Below are positions 16,006-24,176 of a DNA stretch of 64,000 nucleotides, piece after piece (position 1 is the first letter of the stretch; each line of letters starts with the position of its first letter). The position numbers and the translations under genes were made by a program. Source of the DNA: Pseudarthrobacter siccitolerans (GTDB lineage Bacteria > Actinomycetota > Actinomycetes > Actinomycetales > Micrococcaceae); contig NZ_JAUSXB010000001.1 of the NCBI RefSeq assembly GCF_030823375.1, positions 3,410,001 to 3,474,000 on the forward strand. Direction: 5' to 3'. The notes below the pieces were generated by a model that saw only the letters and a list, made by a program, of their open reading frames with translations, had not been told where the DNA came from and did no database searches.

Positions 16006-16775
16006 TACTTGCCTCCCACAATCTTGGTCAAAACGGAGGTGAAGAAACCCAGCCCGTCGGTGTCGGAACCGCCGATTCCGTCCAGCGATTCGGGGCCGAA
16101 GCCGGCCTCAACGGCGTGCTCGGGGTGCGGCATCAGGCCCACCACGTTGCCTGCGGCGTTGGAGATACCCGCGATGTCACGGCGGGAGCCGTTCGGGTTG
16201 AAGCCCACGTAGCGGAACACCACGCGGCCCTCCGCCTCGAGGGCGTCCAGGGTCTTATCGTCCGCGAGGTACTGGCCGTCCTGGTTCTTCAGCGGAACGG
16301 TAATCTCCTGGCCCGCCTGGTAGTCCAGGGTCCATGCGGTGTTGCTGTTTTCCACGCGCAGAACCTGGTCCCGGCACATGAACTTCAGGTGGTCGTTCTT
16401 GATCATCGAACCGGGCAGCAGGTGCGATTCGGTGAGGATCTGGAAGCCGTTGCAGATGCCGAGCACGGGAAGTTTGGCGTCACTGTTGGCGGCGTCAATG
16501 ATCCTGGACATCAGCGGGGCAAAGCGGGCGATGGCACCGGCGCGGAGGTAGTCGCCGTAGGAGAAGCCGCCCGGAATCACCACGGCATCCACGTCGCCAA
16601 GTTCCGTGTCAGCGTGCCAGAGTTCGACGGCGGTGCCGCCTGCGAGGCGCACGGCGCGGGCGGCGTCGCGGTCATCGAGGGTGCCCGGGAAGGTGACGAC
16701 GCCGATCTTGGCCCCCGCGAGGCGCGGTTCGGCGGCGACGGCGATGGCCTCGCCGATCAGGGGAAGTTCAGTCAT
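16005..16775 (-). CDS. purQ: phosphoribosylformylglycinamidine synthase subunit PurQ
   Basis: The 256-residue class I glutamine amidotransferase supplies ammonia to PurL. The nucleophile elbow [11 protein letters not shown] holds the catalytic Cys, and the His-Glu pair is in [29 protein letters not shown] and [20 protein letters not shown] are family landmarks. The protein has about 22 more N-terminal residues than the shortest family members, so an internal start is possible, but no better ribosome-binding site was seen. One base separates it from purS, and its stop overlaps the purL start (TAATG), so the three subunits are made together. Confidence 0.95.
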   Translation of the reverse strand: MTELPLIGEAIAVAAEPRLAGAKIGVVTFPGTLDDRDAARAVRLAGGTAVELWHADTELGDVDAVVIPGGFSYGDYLRAGAIARFAPLMSRIIDAANSDAKLPVLGICNGFQILTESHLLPGSMIKNDHLKFMCRDQVLRVENSNTAWTLDYQAGQEITVPLKNQDGQYLADDKTLDALEAEGRVVFRYVGFNPNGSRRDIAGISNAAGNVVGLMPHPEHAVEAGFGPESLDGIGGSDTDGLGFFTSVLTKIVGGK

Positions 16776-16776
16776 G

Positions 16777-17028
16777 TCAGGCCTCGACGACCTCGACGTT
16801 GACGACGTCCTCGATCACGGGGTTGGACAGCAGGGTCTCTGCGGCATCGCGCGCCTGGGCCAGGATGTCCTCGGTCACCTCGCCGTCGACGGTCAGTTCG
16901 AAACGCTTGCCCTGGCGGACAGAGCTGAAGCTGGTGAAGCCCAGCCGGGGGAGGGCGCCGACGATAGCCTTCCCCTGCGGGTCCAGAATCTCGGGCTTGG
17001 GCATGACGTCAACAACGATCCGGGGCAT
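16777..17028 (-). CDS. purS: phosphoribosylformylglycinamidine synthase subunit PurS
   Basis: The 83-residue PurS is the small structural subunit that bridges PurL and PurQ. It has the standard length and sequence: [19 protein letters not shown] at the start, [16 protein letters not shown] in the middle and [15 protein letters not shown] at the end. An AGGAG ribosome-binding site precedes ATG 17028. It heads the purS-purQ-purL operon. The upstream 250 bases hold the promoter; the best minus-strand -10 candidate is TAGAAT at 17160-17155, without a convincing -35. Confidence 0.95.
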   Translation of the reverse strand: MPRIVVDVMPKPEILDPQGKAIVGALPRLGFTSFSSVRQGKRFELTVDGEVTEDILAQARDAAETLLSNPVIEDVVNVEVVEA

Positions 17029-17285
17029 CCGGTAACTCCTGTGCGTGAGCTTGGGTAAGGGCGCAGCTCAGTGGTGCCGTCTCACGCCGTACCGGGGTGT
17101 CGGGGGACACACTTGTTAACCTTGTGGACGGGCGCTCCGCGAGCTTGCTAGTCCATTCTACCGGCCGGAGCGTCCCACCCCGCATTCGGCGGATTCCAGT
17201 CACAAGCCTTGGCTGGACTCCGTGGTTCATGGGGCAGCAGGCCGTGGCTCTGGAGTTGGGCCGGTGGTGTTACTAGGATTGCTGA

Positions 17286-17468
17286 ATGGCTGAGAAATCG
17301 AGATCCGTACTGTTGCCGATGGTTGCCGCCGCAGTGTTCGCCGGGCTGGGGCGGATGGTGCTGCAAAAGGTCAAAGCGGACCGGCTTGCGCGTGAGAATC
17401 GGGTTGCCGGACCGGTGGACGAAAAGACCAGGCAATGGATCAGCGACGTGGTCCGAACACCCCGGTAA
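17286..17468 (+). CDS. small one-TM membrane protein of unknown function
   Basis: The protein has 60 residues: a basic N-terminus (MAEKSRS), one hydrophobic segment (about 8-26, VLLPMVAAAVFAGLGRMVL), and a charged tail ending in EKTRQWISDVVRTPR. I do not recognise it. It is followed by a clear terminator (17502-17527), which supports it being a real transcript. No strong ribosome-binding site precedes the ATG. It may be an actinobacteria-specific small protein. Confidence 0.5.
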   Translation: MAEKSRSVLLPMVAAAVFAGLGRMVLQKVKADRLARENRVAGPVDEKTRQWISDVVRTPR

Positions 17469-17501
17469 CAGGTTCCGGGCGGCACTTGGTCCGAGCTCAT
17501 C

Positions 17502-17527
17502 GGGGCGTCCTGCGGGGCGCCCTTTTT
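17502..17527 (+). terminator. rho-independent terminator
   Basis: GGGCG (17503-17507) pairs with CGCCC (17518-17522), and a run of five T follows directly. It ends the transcript of the 60-residue membrane protein. Confidence 0.6.
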
Positions 17528-17727
17528 CCTGCCCCTTTGCACCTCCACGCGCTGCATATGACTGGTAAAGAAATCGCTTTTGTGCCCTATGTCATATTGA
17601 GCTATCAGTCTGTACCCTGTGAATCGGCTGGTCGTGCGGAATGACAAGTTCTGTAATTCCCCGCGTCAAGACCGTCATTTCGGGCCCGCAACCATGGCTG
17701 GGCCGGTACCTCGTGAAAGGGTTGCAC

Positions 17728-20700
17728 GTGAGATCTACTGGAAAGAGCCCCTTGCGGGCCGGGGGATTCCGGAAGGCTGCGGCGCTGGCCGTGGGTTTGC
17801 CACTCCTCCTCACCTCGATGGCCGCAAACGCGGCCATCGCGGCGCCCGTCGGCAAGGATGTTGCTATCGGGGCACAAAATGCAGCGTCTGCCGGGTTCGC
17901 TGACGGCCGCTACATTGTTGTCCTCGCAGGTGCAGCAGCCGCGGCCTATGAGGGTGAGACTCCGGGGCTTGCGCCCACCAAGCCCCAGAATGGCCGCAAG
18001 CTGGACGCTGGAAGCCCCAACTACAAGGCGTACGACGCACACCTGCGCCAGCAGCAGCGGGACGTCGCTGCCAGCCAGGGGGTCACGCCGCAAAAGCAAT
18101 TCACCGCTGCCCTCAACGGTTTCAGTGCCCAGTTGACTGCAGCGCAGGCCATGGAGCTGTCCAAGGACAAGAAGGTCCTGGCGGTGGCGCCGGACGTGGA
18201 GAATGCCCCTGACTACACCACCACGGACTTCCTCAAGCTGACCGGACCCGACGGTATGTGGGCCAAGCAGTTTGGTGGGGAAGCCAACGCCGGCAAGGGC
18301 GTGGTGGTTGGGGTCATCGACTCCGGCTATGCCCCCGACAACCCCTTCCTGCAGGGCGAACCCGTCCAGCCGTTGAGCGGCCAGGCGCAGGTGGGCGTCC
18401 CCTACCGCACCGCAGATGGCAAAATCGCCATGCTCAAGGCCGATGGAACTGTCTTCGAGGGTGAATGCCAGAAGGGCGAGGGGACGGGCGTGTCCTTCGA
18501 CGGCTCGCTGTGCAACTCCAAGGTGATCGGCGCCAGGTACTTCGCTGACTCCTTCCTGCAGTTCGTAGCACCGGAGAACCGGGCCCCTGAAGAACTCATT
18601 TCCCCGGTGGACGTCGGCAGCCACGGCACCCACACCGCCACGACGGCAGCCGGGAACGCAAACGTGGAGCAGGTCTTGGACGGCACCAGCTTTGGCAAGA
18701 GCTCCGGGGTCGCCCCCGCTGCAAAGGTCTCCGTCTACAAGATCTGCTGGGAGGACACCAACCCTGACACGGGAGGCTGCTACTCCTCCGCCTCAGTGGA
18801 GGCAGTGGACGCCGCCATCAAGGACGGGGTGGATGTCCTGAACTACTCCATTTCAGGCAACAACAACAGCACCACCGATCCTGTGGCACTGGCATTCCTG
18901 AATGCTGCCGCCGCAGGGGTCTTCGTCTCCGCTTCGGCCGGCAACTCCGGCCCCACCGAGTCCACCGTCAACCACTCCGCACCCTGGCTGACCACGGTGG
19001 CCGCATCCACCTTCCCCAGCGATCTTCTTGGAACCGTCAAGGTCTCCGACGGCTCGTTGTACCGTGGAGCTTCGATCATGAAGTCCGAAGTGGCAGACAA
19101 GCCGGTTGTTGTCGCAGCCGCCGCGGCAGCTGCAGGTGCCGCCAATCCAAACCTTTGCGGCCCCGGTTCACTTGATGCTGCGAAGGTGGCGGGCAAGGTG
19201 GTGGTCTGTGACCGCGGCGTTGTGGACAGGACGGCCAAGAGCCAGGAGGTCCAGGACAAGGGCGGCGTCGGAATGATCCTGGTGAACCTCACCAGCAGCT
19301 CCGAAGATGCGGACAACCACGTGCTGCCCACCGTGCACGTGAATGCCCCGAAGAGCCTGGAACTGAAGTCCAAGCTGGAAGCCAACCCGGCACTGACCGT
19401 CAGCCTGGTCAAGGGGGACCTGACCGGTGAACCCCCGGCCGCGGCGCCGCAGGTTGCCGGGTTCTCCTCCCGCGGGCCAAGCCTCGCTTCCGGCGGTGAC
19501 TTGCTGAAACCCGACATCGCGGCGCCCGGCGTCAACGTCCTGGCCGGCGTCTCCACCATCGGCAACCATGGAGCCCAGTTCGGCTTTATGTCCGGCACCT
19601 CGATGGCAGCACCGCACATCGCCGGATTCGGCGCGTTGGTGCTCAGCAAGCAGCCCCAGTGGACCCCTGCCATGGTCAAGTCGGCCATGATGACCACGGC
19701 CTACCCGTTGGTCAAGGCTGACGGCTCGCCGAACACGGATCCGTTCCAGGGGGGAGCCGGACACATTGACTCAACCCGTGTCCTGGATCCGGGCCTGGTC
19801 TACAACTCCGGCATCAAAGACTGGCTGGGGTTCCTCAACGGCCAGGGCGTGGACACCGGTGCCCCGCAGGCCGGGACCATCGCCGCCCGGGACTTGAACC
19901 TGCCCTCGATCGCGCTTGGCAGCCTGGTGGGCGAAGTCCAGGTCAAGCGCCAGCTGACCGCCCTGGTTCCCGGCATGTACCGGCCCGAAGTCAACCTGCC
20001 GGGCTTCAACGTCCAGGTGGAACCGCAATCACTGAATTTCGCCAAGTCAGGCCAGACGCGTGAGGTTACCCTGACCATCAGGAACGTCAGCGCCCCGGTG
20101 GGCAAGTTCAGCACCGGCAGCCTTACGTGGAAGGGCCCGCGCACCGTGAGCTCGCCGATCGCCATCCGGCCCGTGGACGCACAGATCGCACCGTCGTTCT
20201 CCTTCGACTCGGCAACCGGAACCGGCAGCGGGACCATGGAACTGGTCTCCGGGTCGGACAACCCCATCAAGGTAGGGGTGGAAGGCCTTGCTCCGCTGAG
20301 CCAGACTGCGATCACCAAGACCCCCGGGGAATACGCGCCGGCCAACGATGCGCACAACGCACTGCTCCGGGTGACAGTGCCGGAAGGAGCATCCTTCGCC
20401 CGCCTGGGTGTCCAGGCCCAATCCAACGACGTCGACTGGGACATGGTGGTCTACGCACCGAATGCCGCGGGAGGACTGACGGCAACCCAGGTGGCGACGG
20501 CTTCGGCCAGCGAGTTCCTGGATCTGGAGGCGCCGCGTGCCGGCACCTACTACATCGTGGCCAACCTATACTCCACGCCGGACAACGGGGCGGCCACGGC
20601 GACGGTTCAGGCCGTGACATTTGCCGGGGATGCGGGCAACCTCACGGTGGACCCCAATCCGATCGTGGCTCCCAACGGCACCGCCACCTCGGCCACACTG

Positions 20701-20856
20701 TCCTGGACAGGCCTGTCCGAAGGGGCCTACCTGTCGCGCCTGAGCCTGGGCGATAACGGCATCAGGACCTGGGTCAACGTCCAGGTGGGTGCAGCCTCGG
20801 CAGCCCCATCGGGAGCTCCACAAGTAGCCTTCGCGGACGGCGTCCCCGCGGCTTAG
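17728..20856 (+). CDS. secreted subtilase (S8 family) with PA domain
   Basis: The protein is 1042 residues from GTG 17728, chosen for GAAAGG seven bases upstream; an in-frame ATG at 17641 gives a poorer N-terminus. A signal peptide (about 1-45, 'AALAVGLPLLLTSMAANAA') and an inhibitor-I9-like propeptide (about 60-150, YIVVLAG to LAVAPDVENA) come first. The triad is complete: Asp198 in GVIDSGYAP, His299 in GSHGTHTAT and Ser625 in GTSMAAPHIAG. A PA domain is inserted between His and Ser (KVVVCDRGVVDRTAKSQEV, about 490-550). After Ser come two beta-sandwich regions of the Fn3/PPC kind (about 730-1040). The layout resembles plant-type cucumisin subtilases found in actinobacteria. No sortase or cell-wall motif is present, so it is probably released. 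Two inhibitor-like proteins are encoded next door. Confidence 0.92.
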   Translation: MRSTGKSPLRAGGFRKAAALAVGLPLLLTSMAANAAIAAPVGKDVAIGAQNAASAGFADGRYIVVLAGAAAAAYEGETPGLAPTKPQNGRKLDAGSPNYKAYDAHLRQQQRDVAASQGVTPQKQFTAALNGFSAQLTAAQAMELSKDKKVLAVAPDVENAPDYTTTDFLKLTGPDGMWAKQFGGEANAGKGVVVGVIDSGYAPDNPFLQGEPVQPLSGQAQVGVPYRTADGKIAMLKADGTVFEGECQKGEGTGVSFDGSLCNSKVIGARYFADSFLQFVAPENRAPEELISPVDVGSHGTHTATTAAGNANVEQVLDGTSFGKSSGVAPAAKVSVYKICWEDTNPDTGGCYSSASVEAVDAAIKDGVDVLNYSISGNNNSTTDPVALAFLNAAAAGVFVSASAGNSGPTESTVNHSAPWLTTVAASTFPSDLLGTVKVSDGSLYRGASIMKSEVADKPVVVAAAAAAAGAANPNLCGPGSLDAAKVAGKVVVCDRGVVDRTAKSQEVQDKGGVGMILVNLTSSSEDADNHVLPTVHVNAPKSLELKSKLEANPALTVSLVKGDLTGEPPAAAPQVAGFSSRGPSLASGGDLLKPDIAAPGVNVLAGVSTIGNHGAQFGFMSGTSMAAPHIAGFGALVLSKQPQWTPAMVKSAMMTTAYPLVKADGSPNTDPFQGGAGHIDSTRVLDPGLVYNSGIKDWLGFLNGQGVDTGAPQAGTIAARDLNLPSIALGSLVGEVQVKRQLTALVPGMYRPEVNLPGFNVQVEPQSLNFAKSGQTREVTLTIRNVSAPVGKFSTGSLTWKGPRTVSSPIAIRPVDAQIAPSFSFDSATGTGSGTMELVSGSDNPIKVGVEGLAPLSQTAITKTPGEYAPANDAHNALLRVTVPEGASFARLGVQAQSNDVDWDMVVYAPNAAGGLTATQVATASASEFLDLEAPRAGTYYIVANLYSTPDNGAATATVQAVTFAGDAGNLTVDPNPIVAPNGTATSATLSWTGLSEGAYLSRLSLGDNGIRTWVNVQVGAASAAPSGAPQVAFADGVPAA

Positions 20857-20870
20857 CAGCAGGCGTTTAC

Positions 20871-20917
20871 AAAAAGCAGGATCCCGGGCGGTTGGACCGT
20901 CCGGGATCCTGCTTTTT
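20871..20917. terminator. bidirectional rho-independent terminator
   Basis: AAAAAGCAGGATCCCGG (20871-20887) pairs perfectly with CCGGGATCCTGCTTTTT (20901-20917). It has T-runs on both strands and separates the subtilase gene from the convergent inhibitor operon. Confidence 0.85.
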
Positions 20918-20927
20918 GCCGGTAAAT

Positions 20928-21275
20928 CTAGGTGCTGCCCCAGGCGCCACCTGTGCTGCCCAACAGGGGTGCCATTGCCTTCCACCGGGAGATTTCGCAG
21001 CCGTCCGTCCGCGTGAATACAGAATCGACCGGGCGCCCGTGGAACGTCCCGGTGACCAGGGCAACCTGCGGCCCGCCGTACTGCTGGGTGCACAGCCTGG
21101 GCGGCCCGGGCTTCGGGAAGAAGATGTCCTCACCGTGCTCCCGGACTGCTGCCAGCGCAGCTTCCGGATCCGGGAGGTTGCTCTCAGCGGAATGGCCGTC
21201 GTCGTCGGCCACCAGCCGAAAGAGGTATTCGGCTGCCTCAGGGGTTTCCCGAAGCCTGATGGTCAGGTCGATCAT
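20928..21275 (-). CDS. subtilisin-inhibitor-like (SSI fold) protein without signal peptide
   Basis: The C-terminal half of this 115-residue protein (about 60-105) is the reactive-site half of the Streptomyces subtilisin inhibitor fold: LCTQQYGGP, VTGTFHGRPVDSVFTRTDGCEIS. The eight residues CTQQYGGP are identical to those in the lipoprotein paralogue at 22182-22793. The N-terminal half keeps the strand pattern (DLTIRLRETPEAAEYLFRLV), but the first disulfide pair of the SSI fold is gone, and there is no signal peptide. It might act in the cytosol, or not as an inhibitor. The ATG overlaps the stop of the preceding gene (ATGA). Confidence 0.7.
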   Translation of the reverse strand: MIDLTIRLRETPEAAEYLFRLVADDDGHSAESNLPDPEAALAAVREHGEDIFFPKPGPPRLCTQQYGGPQVALVTGTFHGRPVDSVFTRTDGCEISRWKAMAPLLGSTGGAWGST

Positions 21276-22195
21276 GACGCAGCATCTCCTGTGAGCGCGG
21301 CCAGCTCGAGGGCAAGCTTTTCACGGAGTGCGGCTGCCTCGGCGGCGAAAGAACGCTGGCGTTCCACGTAGGCGGCTTTGCCCTGCTGGGTTTCGATGGG
21401 AATGGCCGGGTAGCCCCACTCGGCAAGGTCGTACGGGGACGCCTGCATGTCCATGACCCGGATCCGCCAGGACAGCTCAAAGCAATCCATCACCAGTTCG
21501 CTGGGCAGGGCCGGCAGCAGCTTGTAGGCCCACTTGTACAGGTCCATGTTGGCGTGCAGGCACCCCGGCTGCTCCAGCTGCCGTTGAGTTTCACGGCTGG
21601 GTGCCAGTTCATTGAGCGGGACGGCATCCGGGGTGTAGAAGCGGAATGCATCGAAGTGGGTGCAACGGATCCGGTTGTCCTCCACCACCTTGTCCGTCCC
21701 GGCTGATCCGAGGCGCAGCTGCAGGTACTCGTGCCGCAGGTCGAACCGGTCCTGGTGGTAGACCATAGCCCACTCGTGCAGGCCGAAGCAGCCAAACTGG
21801 GCCGGGCGTGCAGCGGTACCGAGCAGGATGATGCCCGCAAAGGAGACCGCATCCTTGCGGTCGGCGAGAAAGCCGGCGCGGTCAAAGGTAACCGCGGTAC
21901 TTCCAGGCGGCAGGCCCAGGGAGGCCAGCTCGCCGTCGTCGGGTGTCCGGTAGTGTTTCCAGCCACGGCGGACAGCCGCCTCCTTACCCACAAGGACGAC
22001 GCCGGCACCCGGGTGCCAGCGCCGGAGCTGGCCTGGTTTCTGGGTGTAGTACGTGAAGAGGAAATCCTCCACAGGGTGCTTTTGCCCGGCGGAGCGCCGG
22101 GCAAGGTAGGGGTCCGCATAGCGGCCGACGCGCTGCTGGTGGGCTTCCTCCCTGGCCCGCCATTCGTCCGCCGCGAGGACTCTAATATGCTCCAC
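21272..22195 (-). CDS. conserved actinobacterial protein, often labelled 3-methyladenine DNA glycosylase
   Basis: The protein is about 307 residues. Key stretches are AHQQRVGRYADPYLARR, KHPVEDFLFTYYTQKPGQLRRWHPG, FGCFGLHEWAMVYHQD, and LPSELVMDCFELSWRIRVMDMQASPYDL. From memory, close relatives in actinobacteria carry the name 3-methyladenine DNA glycosylase, but I see no HhH-GPD or AAG catalytic motif, so that name should be treated with doubt. The start is uncertain: GTG 22195, overlapping the inhibitor-lipoprotein stop, is preferred because the domain begins right after it; an ATG at 22228 is also in frame. It lies between two SSI-like genes and overlaps both, so the three are one operon. 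Confidence 0.65.
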   Translation of the reverse strand: MEHIRVLAADEWRAREEAHQQRVGRYADPYLARRSAGQKHPVEDFLFTYYTQKPGQLRRWHPGAGVVLVGKEAAVRRGWKHYRTPDDGELASLGLPPGSTAVTFDRAGFLADRKDAVSFAGIILLGTAARPAQFGCFGLHEWAMVYHQDRFDLRHEYLQLRLGSAGTDKVVEDNRIRCTHFDAFRFYTPDAVPLNELAPSRETQRQLEQPGCLHANMDLYKWAYKLLPALPSELVMDCFELSWRIRVMDMQASPYDLAEWGYPAIPIETQQGKAAYVERQRSFAAEAAALREKLALELAALTGDAAS

Positions 22196-22793
22196 CGGTG
22201 GCACCGATGACGTCCTGGGCAGCATTCCAGGCGCTGATTTCGCAACCGTTGGTGCGTTTGAAGACGTCATCGACAGGGACGCCGTCCACCACTCCGGTAA
22301 CCGTGGCTTCCTGGGGACCGCCGTACTGCTGCGTGCACACCTGGTCAGTCCGGAGGGCCGGGGGAGCCAGCAGGGCCGCGTTTTCCTTCAGGGCTGCACA
22401 GCCGGCATCGGCGTTCGGGTGCTTGCTTTCAGAATCGGGCACGCCGCTGACGCAGACCAGGGTGTAATTGACCTCCGGCTCACCGGCCGATGGTTTGACG
22501 GTGATCGCCAGTTCGGCATTGCCCTGTCCGGGGCCGGCTGATGGTCCTGTAGCTGGCCCGGGTGAGGGGGCCGGGACAGTTGATTCGGCGTCCGGGGACG
22601 TGTTGCCGGAGGGGGTGGCCGATGACGATGCCGAAGAGGGGGCTGCGGGGCTGGGCGAGGCGTCACCGGACGGCGTGCCGCCGCCCTCGCCCGGCGAGCA
22701 GGCGGGCAACAGCAGGAGCGACGCCAACAGCAGCACTGTGGAGTGCACCTTGCCTGCCTGCAGATGGTGCCCGCGCCGTGGCCTGTCCGTCAT
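22182..22793 (-). CDS. SSI-family protease inhibitor lipoprotein
   Basis: The 203-residue protein starts with a lipoprotein signal (VLLLASLLLLPAC, lipobox Cys at about 32), then a Ser/Pro/Ala-rich linker (33-92), then an SSI domain (about 93-203). The domain has the two disulfide pairs expected of SSI: YTLVCVSG/AGCAAL and VCTQQY/NGCEIS. The VTGVVDGVPVDDVFKRT strand matches the inhibitor core. In SSI the P1 residue lies two after the third Cys; here it is Gln, so the target is unlikely to be a plain subtilisin or trypsin. It would sit on the outer face of the membrane. It heads an operon facing the secreted subtilase gene, a plausible partner. Confidence 0.8.
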   Translation of the reverse strand: MTDRPRRGHHLQAGKVHSTVLLLASLLLLPACSPGEGGGTPSGDASPSPAAPSSASSSATPSGNTSPDAESTVPAPSPGPATGPSAGPGQGNAELAITVKPSAGEPEVNYTLVCVSGVPDSESKHPNADAGCAALKENAALLAPPALRTDQVCTQQYGGPQEATVTGVVDGVPVDDVFKRTNGCEISAWNAAQDVIGATGGAY

Positions 22794-22827
22794 GCTGCCA
22801 TTCTACTGCCCCGGCCCCGCCCGCAGG

Positions 22828-23334
22828 CTAAGCCTGCCGGCCCTGGGAGGTAGCTTCGATAAGGCCCATCATGGATGCGTGCAGCTCGCTGACCTGGTCC
22901 CGCGTCAGGCCCAGGCGCTCCATCATGGTCCCGGGGACCTTAAGCGCCTCCTGTCGCAGCGCCGCACCCGCGGGGGTCAGGTCAACGGCGAGGGCGCGCT
23001 CGTTGCCGTCCACCCGCCGTCGTGAGATCAGGCCCGATGCCTCAAGGCGCCGCAGCAGGGGCGAGATAGTGGCCGGTTCCTGGGCCAGGGCATCACTGAT
23101 GTTCCGCACTGTCCGGGGACTGGATTCCCAGAGGCACAACATCACGAGGTACTGCGGGTGGGTGAGGTTCAACCTCTCCAGTACGGGCTTGTAGGCTCCC
23201 ACCACACTGCGGGCTGCCACTGTGAGGGCGAAGCACAGCTGATGCTCCAGGAGGAGGTCATCATCCTTCGGGGGGACAGTACCGGCAATGGTGCCAGCCG
23301 GGCTGGCGGTGGCAGTGCTGGTTGCAGGGTTCAT
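22828..23334 (-). CDS. OhrR-type MarR regulator
   Basis: This 168-residue winged-helix repressor has the OhrR hallmark LEHQLCFALTVAARS, where Cys34 corresponds to the peroxide-sensing Cys of OhrR proteins. LTHPQYLVMLCLWE, the recognition region SDALAQEPATISPLLRRLEASGLI and the wing RRRVDGNERAL follow. In OhrR the oxidised Cys releases DNA and switches on an organic hydroperoxide reductase. No ohr gene is next to it here. A perfect 14-bp palindrome at 23348-23361, just upstream of its ATG, is the probable operator and also faces the divergent small gene at 23412. Confidence 0.83.
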   Translation of the reverse strand: MNPATSTATASPAGTIAGTVPPKDDDLLLEHQLCFALTVAARSVVGAYKPVLERLNLTHPQYLVMLCLWESSPRTVRNISDALAQEPATISPLLRRLEASGLISRRRVDGNERALAVDLTPAGAALRQEALKVPGTMMERLGLTRDQVSELHASMMGLIEATSQGRQA

Positions 23335-23347
23335 CGGGACTCCAATT

Positions 23348-23361
23348 GTTAGTGCACTAAC
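23348..23361. promoter_or_regulatory. palindromic operator, probable OhrR/MarR site
   Basis: GTTAGTGCACTAAC is a perfect 14-bp palindrome 13 bases upstream of the MarR start and 50 bases upstream of the divergent small gene. The AT-rich half-site TTAGTGCA fits MarR/OhrR-type operators. A TATTAG(23362-23367) element adjoins it and could be a -10 hexamer for the rightward gene. Confidence 0.7.
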
Positions 23362-23411
23362 TATTAGCGTACACTGTTGTTGGTCAAGAGGTCACTGGAA
23401 GGAGTCGGTTC

Positions 23412-23654
23412 ATGGGTAAGGCAAGCCCTGGAGGCAGGGGAAACGCTTCGCAGCGCTTCATGCGGGCAACGGGCAAGCTGCGGGCAGTTTTTGGTCCGGC
23501 CAGCCGCACGTCGCTGATCCATGACATGACGGAGGAAAACCGCCGGCTCCTGGCCCAGCGCGAGGCTGAAACCCAGCAGTGGGAGACCGTCACGCGCCCC
23601 GACGGCAGCACCTACGTGGTGCCCCGGAACCCGGAAGACAAATCACTTCGCTGA
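23412..23654 (+). CDS. small charged protein (FGPASR motif), paralogue A
   Basis: This 80-residue cytosolic protein is of unknown function. Residues 18-33 read ATGKLRAVFGPASRTS, followed by a charged helix (MTEENRRLLAQREAETQQWE) and a short C-terminal beta stretch (TVTRPDGSTYVVPRN). The next gene (23830-24045) has the same plan, VTDRLRFLFGPATRV then a charged helix then HHYAVRRDD, so the two are paralogues. GGAAGGAG lies 13 bases before ATG 23412. It diverges from the OhrR-type gene across a palindrome and may be under its control. Confidence 0.65.
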   Translation: MGKASPGGRGNASQRFMRATGKLRAVFGPASRTSLIHDMTEENRRLLAQREAETQQWETVTRPDGSTYVVPRNPEDKSLR

Positions 23655-23829
23655 CCCTGCTGCGGAAATTGGTGCCTGTTCAGCATCTGTTCTTCGCACC
23701 TGCTTCTTCCGCACTGCAGGTCCTTTTCAGGGCGCCGGGCGTAAAATAAGGGCACTGGCTCCGCCAGGAGCACGGGCATTTCTCTTTGGTACGGCTCTTT
23801 CCCCGGTATACGGGAAGGGGGTGGAAAAC

Positions 23830-24045
23830 ATGGCACATTTCATTGACGGGTTCATGAGCGTGACGGACAGGCTCCGCTTCCTCTTTGGCCCCGCCACGCG
23901 GGTGGACTCCAATTTGCCGGTAGTGCACAGGCATGACGAGTTCGAGCAGGCCTCGGAGGAGGAGCTGACGCACTTCATGGTGGAAAGCGACTCGGAAGGC
24001 CATCACTACGCGGTACGTCGCGACGACCTCCAGAACGAAGCCTGA
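23830..24045 (+). CDS. small charged protein (FGPATR motif), paralogue B
   Basis: The protein is 71 residues from ATG 23830, chosen because GGGAAGGGGG ends about nine bases before it; a GTG at 23821 would overlap that site. It follows the layout of the gene at 23412: LRFLFGPATRVDSN, an acidic helix (DEFEQASEEELTHFMVESD) and a C-terminal EGHHYAVRRDD strand. Function unknown. It ends at a strong bidirectional terminator (24084-24130). The 175 bases between the paralogues contain no other gene. Confidence 0.6.
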   Translation: MAHFIDGFMSVTDRLRFLFGPATRVDSNLPVVHRHDEFEQASEEELTHFMVESDSEGHHYAVRRDDLQNEA

Positions 24046-24083
24046 CCCAGCCGCCCCGGACAGCACTGCTGTGGCCTGACTCG

Positions 24084-24130
24084 AAAAAATGCACTGGTGA
24101 CGGACTCAGTCCGTCACCAGTGCATTTTTT
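24084..24130. terminator. bidirectional rho-independent terminator
   Basis: AAAAAATGCACTGGTGACGGAC (arm 24084-24105) pairs perfectly with the arm 24109-24130, which ends in TTTTTT, around a three-base loop. It separates the convergent small gene and aspartokinase. Confidence 0.9.
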
Positions 24131-24176
24131 GTGTGGCAGGCAGCTTTGCAGCGGAACCCTTTGCTGTGCGGAGCGG

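Noticed and set aside
14434..16212. 592-codon plus-strand open frame opposite purL/purQ
   Set aside because: It is a GC-rich shadow in the mirror frame of strongly conserved PurL; the translation is low-complexity Gly/Val/His-rich with no family.
17605..18633. 342-codon minus-strand frame opposite the subtilase start
   Set aside because: It mirrors the well-supported subtilase N-terminus; no start signal and no recognisable fold.
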